Shown in pieces: positions 56,701 to 64,000 of a stretch of 64,000 nt of DNA. Every line of letters begins with the position of its first letter. The stretch's first letter is position 1. The notes below the pieces were generated by a model. The model worked only from the letters and a program-made list of their open reading frames with translations, did not search any database and was not told the origin of the DNA. This DNA comes from Trifolium pratense (lineage: Eukaryota; Streptophyta; Magnoliopsida; Fabales; Fabaceae). The position numbers were made by a program, and so were the translations under genes. The stretch spans positions 23,304,777 to 23,368,776 of the forward strand of contig NC_060063.1 in the NCBI RefSeq assembly GCF_020283565.1. Reading direction: 5' to 3'.

Positions 56701-58137
56701 CAGAAATCGGATAAGAAATTGATGGAGAAGATGGTACTCATCAATGAAGGCAAGGAGACCAATATCAAGATTGACGAAAGTGGAGTCATGAGATTTCACG
56801 GAAGAGTTTGTGTACCGGATGTACCCGAATTGAAGAGAATGATCATGGAAGAAGGTCACAGAAGTGGTTTGAGTATTCATCCTGGAGTAACCAAGATGTA
56901 TCAGGATTTGAGGAAGTTGTTTTGGTGGCCGGGAATGAAGAGACAAATTTCTGAATTTGTTTATTCATGCTTAACTTGTCAGAAATCGAAGATCGAAAAT
57001 CAGAAGCCGTTTGGTTTGTTACAGCCAATGTTTATACCAGAATGGAAATGGGATAGCATTGCAATGGATTTTGTGGGAGGTTTACCGAAGACCAAGAAAG
57101 GTAACGAGGTGATTTGGGTAGTGGTAGATCGTCTGACGAAGTGTGCTCACTTCATTTCTATCAGGAAAGGTACTTTGGTGCCTAAGTTGGCCGAGATTTA
57201 TGTGGAGCAGATCGTGAAGCTACATGGTATTCCAACAAGTATTATTTCGGATAGAGATCCGAGATTTACTTCCAGATTTTGGGAAAGCTTGCAAGAAGCT
57301 TTAGGAACGAAGTTGAGGTTGAGTTCAGCTTATCATCCTCAGACAGATGGTCAGTCGGAGAGGACGATACAATCCTTAGAGGATTTGTTGAGGGCTTGTG
57401 TTTTGGAGCAAAACGTGAATTGGGATTCTTGTTTGCCGTTAGTAGAGTTTACATACAACAACAGTTACCATTCTAGTATCGGAATGGCACCGTTTGAGGC
57501 TTTGTATGGGAGAAGGTGTAGGACACCTCTGTGTTGGTATGAAACTGGAGAAGGTGCAATTCTTGGACCAGAGATTGTACAAGAAACAACAGAGAGGATT
57601 CGGATGATTCGTGAGAAGATGAAAGTGTCTCAGAGTCGACAGAAGAGTTATCATGATAAGAGGAGGAAGGACATTGAATTCCAAGAAGGGGATCATGTAT
57701 TCCTACGAGTTACATCGACTACTGGAGTAGGACGTGCGTTGAAGTCAAGGAAGTTGACATCGAGGTTTATTGGACCGTTTGAGATTTTGAAGCGAGTTGG
57801 GAAAGTTGCGTATAGGATTGCATTACCGCCATCATTGGCGAATTTGCACGATGTTTTCCATGTATCACAGTTGCGCAAGTATGTGTCTGATCCGACACAC
57901 GTGATTGAATCGGACGATGTTCAAGTGAGGGATGACTTGACCATCGAGACTGTGCCTTTGAGAATCGAAGTGAAGAGGTTGAGAAACAAAGAGATTGCAT
58001 CCGTGAAAGTCGTGTGGGGAGGACCGGCTGGTGAGAATGCAACGTGGGAGCTAGAAAGCAAGATGAGAGATTCTTATCCCGATCTGTTTCTAGGTAATTT
58101 CGAGGGCGAAATTCTTTTAAGGGGGGTAGGATTGTAA
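53791..58137 (+). CDS. gag-pol: chromovirus gag-pol polyprotein with chromodomain (1448 aa), intact
   Basis: Gag (Retrotrans_gag-like) is at about 45-200 and is followed by three CCHC knuckles ([14 protein letters not shown] near 247, then [14 protein letters not shown] and [14 protein letters not shown]). Protease has [10 protein letters not shown] near 337. RT runs to FIDD near 662. RNase H starts with [11 protein letters not shown] near 806. Integrase has the HHCC region near 1030-1070 and core D near 1093, D near 1153, E near 1188. The C-terminal chromodomain ([14 protein letters not shown]) marks the Tekay/Del clade, which uses it for targeting heterochromatin. Compared with the minus-strand copy it lacks three residues (GRE) just before VKRLRNKEI. 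The ORF starts upstream of the conserved MAAARTNAQ. Its stop TAA lies inside the 3' LTR (58135-58137). Confidence 0.95.
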   Translation: MIRSGIMAAARTNAQIAEALAALTNIVVRDHQPGREVEKRLERFMKQKPPTFTGGYNPDEIIFEAMDCSEEGKTTLGTYVLREEANVWWKNAKLRLGPGGMAIPWAMFKREFLVKYFPVDVKNKKVVEFMELKQGNMTVADYAVKFETLCAFSPHYNTLEAENDKCVKFESGLRPDIKHMIGFSQIRDFATLVNKSRICDEDGRAKVNYYKAVNDRKGKGQERGKPYDNCGKGNTSGGKKPVNGNCYNCGERGHMSYDCPKKGDRCKNCGKLGHKTEACRVKVVCFNCGEEGHKSPTCKKPKKVMGKVFALSGEDASLEDNLIRGTCFIYDTPLIAIIDTGATHSFISLDCAKRLSIPLTDMTGRMEIETPANGSVITRQVCRNCPVTIFGRHFGMDLVCIPLSGMDVIFGMNWLIFNRIHINCREKAVVFPKPEENLHLMSGKEVSEALKEHAEMFMMFVSLKLEGGVKIEELPIVCEFPDVFPDDISDVPPKREVEFSIDLVPGTSPISMATYRMSASELNELKKQLEELLEKRFVRPSVSSWGAPVLLVKKKDGSMRLCIDYRQLNKVTIKNKYPLPRIDDLMDQLVGACVFSKIDLRSGYHQIRVKTEDIPKTAFRTRYGHYEYSVMPFGVTNAPGVFMEYMNRIFHSFLDRFVVVFIDDILIYSKSEEEHEEHLRIVLQVLKEKKLYAKLSKCEFWMKEVSFLGHIISSGGIAVDPAKIDAVSQWGTPESVSEIRSFLGLAGYYRRFIEGFSKLALPLTKLTRKDQAFVWDGICEKSFQELKRRLTTAPVLILPDAKESFVVYCDASKLGLGGVLMQGGNVVAYASRQLKVHERNYPTHDLELAAVVFALKVWRHYLYGSRFEVFSDHKSLKYLFDQKELNMRQRRWLEFLKDYDFGLSYHPGKANVVADALSRKTLHMSSLMVKELELIEEFRDLSLVCEVTSSSVKLGMLKLTNPFLEDIKERQKSDKKLMEKMVLINEGKETNIKIDESGVMRFHGRVCVPDVPELKRMIMEEGHRSGLSIHPGVTKMYQDLRKLFWWPGMKRQISEFVYSCLTCQKSKIENQKPFGLLQPMFIPEWKWDSIAMDFVGGLPKTKKGNEVIWVVVDRLTKCAHFISIRKGTLVPKLAEIYVEQIVKLHGIPTSIISDRDPRFTSRFWESLQEALGTKLRLSSAYHPQTDGQSERTIQSLEDLLRACVLEQNVNWDSCLPLVEFTYNNSYHSSIGMAPFEALYGRRCRTPLCWYETGEGAILGPEIVQETTERIRMIREKMKVSQSRQKSYHDKRRKDIEFQEGDHVFLRVTSTTGVGRALKSRKLTSRFIGPFEILKRVGKVAYRIALPPSLANLHDVFHVSQLRKYVSDPTHVIESDDVQVRDDLTIETVPLRIEVKRLRNKEIASVKVVWGGPAGENATWELESKMRDSYPDLFLGNFEGEILLRGVGL

Positions 58138-59410
58138 CGACCCATTTTTCGTATTCGTATATTTTATTAAATGTTATTTTATTTACTAATTGGCTTTTAT
58201 TATTTTAGTGAGCGGCGAATAATTATTTAGCCGAGCGTAAGTTATTAGACGCGAGAACCTTTGTTTTGGGCTTAATGGGCGTGAGAGGCAATGGGCCTAA
58301 GCCATTTGGGCTTGGTTCATGACAATGGAAAGTAGTATAAGTAGCAAGTCAAACACATGAATAGTATCACAATTCATTTCTTTGAGTTTTGAGTGAGTAA
58401 GAGCAAGAGCAAAGCTAAGCTAGGGTTTTGGCTAGGAGAATCACGAGCAAGAGAGGAGAGGAAAGGCTTGGATCATCATCTTTGCTTAAGGTAAGAGATT
58501 AGAATTCATGATTCTTGAGTGGCAAGGAGAGGGGAGATTGTCTATGTCTCCATTCCCGAACTCTCCCACTCAATTTCTTTTAGACTTTTGATTAAGCTTT
58601 TGTATGTGAGTGTGATGTTCTTCATCATCACTTTGTATGTGTTAATCACTAGCTTGATTTCATGAAAAATATGCATGTGTTTGGATCATGTTGAAAAAGT
58701 TTATGAAAGTTGCTTAAAACCCAAGAAATTGGCATAATTTTGATTGTTTGAGGTATTTGGATGTTTGGAAGGGATGATTAATGTTCCTTGATACCATATA
58801 TGCTTGAAATATCTGTTTATAAGAATTTATAACATGTTTGAATGAATTTTTGAGTTGATTCAATGTTAAACCGCCTTATTGAAACTCAAGAACAGATATT
58901 TTTCTGGTATAGTTCGCTAAGCGACCAGGAGTTCGCTGTAGCGAACATGTTCGCTGAAGCTCGCCAATGCTCGCCATGAGCAGGTGACTTCCTGGTGAGG
59001 TTCGCCATGTCTCGCTGAGGCTTCGCTTAGCGAAGGCCTCTGTGACAGCAATTTTTTGTTGATGTTTGTAAGTGTGATTAGGCACTTGTAACGTGGTTTA
59101 AGGGTATCCTTACATGATTGTTGATACATGTTGATACTGTTAATGCTTATTGTTAATCGTTATATGATTGTTAAACATGTATGCAATAAGTTGTAGCTTA
59201 AAGTGAGCAATGTTATGTTTTAGCATTAATTTGTAATGTTAAGTGAATGTGTTAGGATTGTGTTCCCGCATTCATAAAAGAGTAGCTTCGAGCTAGAGAA
59301 TATCATATGGTTGATATGTGTAAGCATACATGCATTCATGATTGTATGTGAACATTGGAAACTTGGGTTCCAATAACGAAAATGGATTATGTGTCCATAA
59401 TGAAGCCGAG
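58133..59410 (+). repeat. 3' LTR of the + chromovirus, interrupted
   Basis: Matches the 5' LTR from its first base to tgaagccgag (5' LTR: tgaagctgag), then the reverse copy begins. Confidence 0.92.
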
Positions 59411-61655
59411 TGTAACACCCTAACCCATACTACCCTTAAAAACGTAATTTTAAAAACTTTTCAACAAGTGTAAAGGCAGAGTGCCACGCGGTAATTAAAA
59501 CACAAGCATACACACAGAGCATCATGAAATTTAACATGAAAAGCAACAGCGGATTCCAATCAAACCAAGCATGCATATATATATACATATATATATACAT
59601 AAGCCATATTCATCCCTAAGGATGTCACTTATACAAGAACTAGCATATCAAAAAGGTAACACCGATATACGATGAAAGCCAAGCGAAATCCCCGACTCGA
59701 TGTTACATTACCAGAGCATTTACTATTTACAAACTCTAGTCAAAAGCTAGTACTAAGAGGAGTAATCTATGCTAAGTCTCCTCACCAAAAGGTACTTCAA
59801 CACCACGCTAGAACAGCAGTCTAAACATCGGCACAATCCTCAGCCTGAATATCTGAACCCCCAAAGGTCCAGCAAATAACACAAAGCAGAGAGTTAGAAA
59901 ACATAATCGCATATCATACGAGTATAAGAAAGGTCTTGCACTTTCGAACTACATCATACATATTCTAACTCACGTCAAAACATCGCACCAAACAGTTATC
60001 AATTAATAAAGTTTAGCACAGTTCAACCAGATAATGTCACATACCATTTATCAAATATATGCGCATTTACCCTAATGTATCTAATGCCAATCATTCTATG
60101 TCATGCCATCCCTAGACACGACTAATGCATGTGGTACCAATTGCCTTTTACCCCTCATGGATAAGTTAAACAGTTTTACATCTTGCCGGATTGTTCGGAA
60201 CTTACCAAACCTTCATATCCCTCATGGATAAGTTAAACAGTTTTATATCCTGCTGGATAGCAGCTCTAGATCTTATGGATTCATCTAATCCGATCCTCGG
60301 CCTCCTTATGGACTCAAAAATCCATTTAAATCTATTGGAACCCAAGTTTCCAATTTAACATATATATACATGAATGCATGTATGTTTACACATATCATCA
60401 ATATGATATTTCTAGCTCGAAGCTACTCTTTTATGAATGCGGGAACACAATCCTAACACATTCACTTAACATTGCAAATTAATGCCAAAACATAACATTG
60501 CTCATTTAAGCTACAACTTATTGCATACACGTTTATCAATCATATAACGATTAACAATAAGCATTAACAGTATCAACATGTATCAACAATCATGTAAGGA
60601 TACTCTTAAACCATGATACAAGTGCCTGATCACACTTACAACCATCAACAAGAATTGCTGTCACAGAGGCCTTCGCTAAGCGAAGCCTTAGCGAGACATA
60701 GCGAACCACACCAGGAAGTCACCTGCTCATGGCGAGCATTGGCGAGCTTCAACGAACTATTCGCTGAGCGAAGGCTTAGCGAGCCTAAGCGAACCTCACC
60801 CGGGAATCACCTGCTCATAGCGAGCTTTGGCGAGATCCAGCGAACCTGTTCGCTACAGCGAACTCCTGGTCGCTTAGCGAACCACACCAGAACAGAATAT
60901 CTGTTCTTGAGTTATCTAAGGCGGTTTAACCTCAAATCAACTCAAAAATCCATCCAAACATGTTATAAATTCATACAAACAGCCATTCCAAACATATATG
61001 GTATCAAGGAACATTAATCATCCCTTCCAAACATCCAAATACCTCTAACAATCAAAATCAAGCCAATTACTTGAGTTTTAAGTAACTTTCTCAAACTTTT
61101 CAAACATGGTTCAAATACATACATATTTATCATGAAATCAAGCTAGTGATTAACACCTACAAAGTGATGATGAAGAACATCACACTCACATACAAAAGCT
61201 TAATCAAAAGTCTAAAAGAAATTGAGTGGGAGAGTTCGGGAACGGAGACATAGACAATCTCCCCTCTCCTTGCCACTCAAGAATCATGAATCCTAATCTC
61301 TTACCTTAAGCAAAGATGATGATGATCCAAGCCTTCTCTTACTCAAGCTTTCTCTTAGCCAAAACCCTAGCTCTTGCTCTATCTTGCTTCTACTCACTCA
61401 AACTCAAAGAAATGAATTTATGATACTATTCATATGTTTGACTTGCTACTTATACTACTTCTCATTGTCATGAACCAAGCCCAATTGGCTTAGGCCCATG
61501 CCTCTCACGCCCATAAGCCCAAAACAAAGGTTCTCGCGTTTAATAACTTACGATCGGCTAAATAATTATTCGTCGCTCACTAAAATAATAAAAGCCAATT
61601 AATAAGTAAAATAACATTTAATAAAATATACGAATACGAAAAACGGGTCGTTACA
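59411..61655 (-). repeat. 3' LTR of the reverse chromovirus (2245 bp)
   Basis: Longer than the LTR of the + copy by about 84 bp, mostly through the expanded GCGAA-type array at 60672-60882. More diverged from the + copy LTRs than those are from each other. Confidence 0.92.
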
Positions 61656-64000
61656 ATCCTACCCCCCTTAAAAGAATTTCGCCCTCGAAATTACCTAGAA
61701 ACAGATCGGGATAAGAATCTCTCATCTTGCTTTCCAACTCCCACGTCGCATTCTCACCAGCCGGTCCTCCCCACACGACTTTCACGGATGCAATCTCTTT
61801 GTTTCTCAACCTCTTCACTTCTCTTCCTTCGATTCTCAAAGGCACAGTCTCGATGGTCAAGTCATCCCTTACTTGAACATCGTCCGATTCAATCACATGT
61901 GTCGGATCAGACACATACTTGCGCAACTGTGATACATGGAAAACATCGTGCAAATTCGCCAATGATGGCGGTAATGCAATCCTATATGCAACTTTCCCAA
62001 CTCGCTTCAAAATCTCAAACGGCCCAATAAACCTCGATGTCAACTTCCTTGACTTCAACGCACGTCCTACTCCAGTAGTCGATTTAACTCGTAGGAATAC
62101 ATGATCCCCTTCTTGGAATTCAATGTCCTTCCTCCTCTTATCATGATAACTCTTCTGTCGACTCTGAGATGCTTTCATCTTCTCACGAATCATCCGAATC
62201 TTCTCTGTTGTTTCTTGTACAATCTCTGGTCCAAGAATTGCACCTTCTCCAGTTTCATACCAACACAGAGGTGTCCTACACCTTCTCCCATACAAAGCCT
62301 CAAACGGTGCCATTCCGATACTAGAATGGTAACTGTTGTTGTATGTAAACTCTACCAACGGCAAACAAGAATCCCAATTCACGTTTTGCTCCAAAACACA
62401 AGCCCTCAACAAATCCTCTAAGGATTGTATCGTCCTCTCCGACTGACCATCTGTCTGAGGATGATAAGCTGAACTCAACCTCAACTTCGTTCCTAAAGCC
62501 TCTTGCAAGCTTTCCCAAAATCTGGAAGTAAATCTCGGATCTCTATCCGAAATAATACTTGTTGGAATACCATGTAGCTTCACAATCTGCTCCACATAAA
62601 TCTCGGCCAACTTAGGCACCAAAGTACCTTTCCTGATAGCAATGAAGTGAGCACACTTCGTCAAACGATCTACTACTACCCAAATCACCTCGTTACCTTT
62701 CTTGGTCTTCGGTAAACCTCCCACAAAATCCATTGCAATGCTATCCCATTTCCATTCGGGTATAAACATTGGTTGCAACAAACCAAACGGCTTCTGATGC
62801 TCAATCTTCGATTTCTGACAAGTTAAGCATGAATAAACAAATTCAGAAATTTGCCTCTTCATTCCCGGCCACCAAAATAACTTCCTTAAATCCTGATACA
62901 TCTTGGTTACTCCAGGATGAATACTCAAACCACTTCTGTGACCTTCTTCCATGATCATTCTCTTCATTTCGGGTACATCCGGTACACAAACTCTTCCGTG
63001 AAATCTCATGACTCCACTTTCGTCAATCTTGATATTGGTCTCCTTACCTTCATTGATGAGTACCATCTTCTCCATCAATCTCTTATCCGATTTCTGACGT
63101 TCTTTAATATCTTCAAGAAAAGGATTCGTCAATCTTAACATTCCAAGCTTCACACTTGAAGAAGTAACCTCACACACAAGACTCAAGTCTCGGAATTCTT
63201 CAATCAACTCTAACTCTTTCACCATCAATGATGACATATGCAAAGTTTTCCTACTTAATGCATCGGCCACTACATTGGCTTTTCCGGGGTGATAACTCAA
63301 TTCAAAATCGTAGTCCTTTAAGAATTCGAGCCATCTACGTTGCCTCATATTCAACTCCTTCTGGTCGAATAAGTACTTCAGACTCTTGTGATCACTAAAC
63401 ACTTCAAACCTCGATCCATACAAGTAGTGTCTCCACACTTTCAAAGTAAACACCACGGCGGCTAACTCCAAATCATGCGTTGGATAGTTCCTCTCGTGAA
63501 CCTTCAGTTGCCTTGAAGCATATGCTACCACATTACCCCCTTGCATAAGCACTCCACCAAGTCCCAACTTCGAAGCATCGCAATACACGATGAACGACTC
63601 TTTGGCATCAGGTAAAATCAACACGGGTGCAGTAGTCAATCTCCTCTTGAGCTCTTGGAAACTCTTCTCACAATTATCATCCCAAACAAACGCTTGATCT
63701 TTCCTCGTCAACTTGGTTAACGGTAAAGCCAACTTCGAAAAACCTTCGATGAATCTTCTATAATAACCGGCTAAACCAAGGAAACTTCTAATCTCTGAAA
63801 CAGATTCCGGCGTTCCCCACTGTGACACAGCGTCAACCTTCGCAGGATCTACCGCGATTCCTCCACTTGAAATTATATGCCCCAGGAAACTCACCTCTTT
63901 CATCCAAAATTCACACTTTGACAACTTGGCATACAACTTCTTCTCCTTCAAGACTTGTAAAACAATCCTCAAGTGCTCTTCGTGCTCTTCCTCGGATTTT
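61651..64000 (-). CDS. gag-pol: chromovirus pol, C-terminal part (RT end, RNase H, integrase, chromodomain)
   Basis: The frame is open across the right window edge and ends at 61651. The visible part starts in the RT region after the catalytic site ([15 protein letters not shown]) and contains RNase H ([11 protein letters not shown]), the integrase HHCC region and core ([29 protein letters not shown]) and a chromodomain ([14 protein letters not shown]). It is nearly identical to the other copy, with scattered substitutions and an extra GRE before VKRLRNKEI. There is no stop in the part visible. Confidence 0.93.
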   Translation of the reverse strand, partial: KSEEEHEEHLRIVLQVLKEKKLYAKLSKCEFWMKEVSFLGHIISSGGIAVDPAKVDAVSQWGTPESVSEIRSFLGLAGYYRRFIEGFSKLALPLTKLTRKDQAFVWDDNCEKSFQELKRRLTTAPVLILPDAKESFIVYCDASKLGLGGVLMQGGNVVAYASRQLKVHERNYPTHDLELAAVVFTLKVWRHYLYGSRFEVFSDHKSLKYLFDQKELNMRQRRWLEFLKDYDFELSYHPGKANVVADALSRKTLHMSSLMVKELELIEEFRDLSLVCEVTSSSVKLGMLRLTNPFLEDIKERQKSDKRLMEKMVLINEGKETNIKIDESGVMRFHGRVCVPDVPEMKRMIMEEGHRSGLSIHPGVTKMYQDLRKLFWWPGMKRQISEFVYSCLTCQKSKIEHQKPFGLLQPMFIPEWKWDSIAMDFVGGLPKTKKGNEVIWVVVDRLTKCAHFIAIRKGTLVPKLAEIYVEQIVKLHGIPTSIISDRDPRFTSRFWESLQEALGTKLRLSSAYHPQTDGQSERTIQSLEDLLRACVLEQNVNWDSCLPLVEFTYNNSYHSSIGMAPFEALYGRRCRTPLCWYETGEGAILGPEIVQETTEKIRMIREKMKASQSRQKSYHDKRRKDIEFQEGDHVFLRVKSTTGVGRALKSRKLTSRFIGPFEILKRVGKVAYRIALPPSLANLHDVFHVSQLRKYVSDPTHVIESDDVQVRDDLTIETVPLRIEGREVKRLRNKEIASVKVVWGGPAGENATWELESKMRDSYPDLFLGNFEGEILLRGVGL

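Larger units (their letters stand above)
51525..59410 (+). mobile_element. Tekay/Del-like chromovirus (Ty3-gypsy), 3' LTR cut by another copy
   Basis: 5' LTR 51525-53685, primer-binding site TGGTATCAGAGC (53690-53701), intact polyprotein, purine tract (ttaaggggggtagg) and 3' LTR from 58133 that breaks off at 59410. LTR ends are TGTAAC and GTTACA. The left target site is CTAAG (51520-51524); the right flank is outside the window. The comparable parts of the two LTRs differ at only a handful of positions, so insertion was recent. Confidence 0.94.
59411..64000 (-). mobile_element. second Tekay/Del-like chromovirus, reverse orientation, incomplete at window end
   Basis: 3' LTR 59411-61655 (plus strand TGTAACACCC to GGGTCGTTACA), purine tract, and the pol frame running out of the window. 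It sits inside the 3' LTR of the other copy, so the rest of that LTR should follow it to the right. The expected target duplication on the left is CCGAG (59406-59410). Confidence 0.92.

Noticed and set aside
60613..61017. 134-aa plus ORF in the reverse LTR
   Set aside because: Antisense to the LTR and driven by the repeated GCGAA words; internal repeats explain its length.
1..64000. tRNA or rRNA genes
   Set aside because: No cloverleaf or rRNA core seen; tRNA-like words at 25632, 33847, 50046 and 53690 are primer-binding sites only.

Overview
The window reads as nuclear DNA of a flowering plant, most likely a legume (Medicago/Trifolium/Pisum-like; this is an inference). Introns have GT-AG borders, AT-rich non-coding DNA carries several MITE families, and autonomous retroelements of four kinds are nested in one another. 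The copia and chromovirus primer-binding sites are initiator-Met-type. There is no bacterial, organellar or CRISPR signature. One ordinary host gene is visible (an Agenet-domain gene) plus one decayed host gene copy (SEC31).

Layout. 1-9858: 3' part of a Tat/Ogre-like Ty3-gypsy element in + orientation: pol with RT, two RNase H domains and integrase, then two genes on the opposite strand (a 116-aa acidic ORF, and a five-exon plant-mobile-domain (PMD) gene of about 1144 codons), then the 3' LTR. 11158-13597 (-): three-exon Agenet gene. 14361-15189: a 268-bp tandem duplication with a Stowaway-like MITE in the second unit. 16068-24912: minisatellite-like non-coding repeats on both sides of a SEC31 pseudogene. 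25365-27609: complete non-autonomous LTR element with perfect 5-bp TSD. 28397-33600: intergenic DNA with tandem duplications, two MITEs and a LINE relic. 33706-38341: complete copia element with an intact 1316-aa polyprotein, LTRs that look identical, and TSD AAAGA. 38444-44810: a 9-bp-TSD foldback/MITE holding a full-length L1-type LINE whose ORF2 has two stops. 45222-48180: an inverted-repeat element split by a truncated reverse copy of the Tat-like element (LTR plus broken PMD gene). 48222-48824: hAT-type MITE. 49795-51524: 5' part of a decayed copia element, cut at its integrase by a Tekay/Del-like chromovirus (51525-59410, intact 1448-aa ORF). The 3' LTR of that chromovirus is in turn cut by a second copy in reverse orientation (59411 to the window end).

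How parts relate. Most of the sequence is a stratigraphy of insertions that can be ordered from target-site duplications and empty sites. The most unusual content is the antisense gene pair inside the Tat-like element: both genes have their own TATA box, the long one has splice sites that restore frame exactly, and the TATA box and start region of the long one recur in the second, broken copy at 46391-47733.
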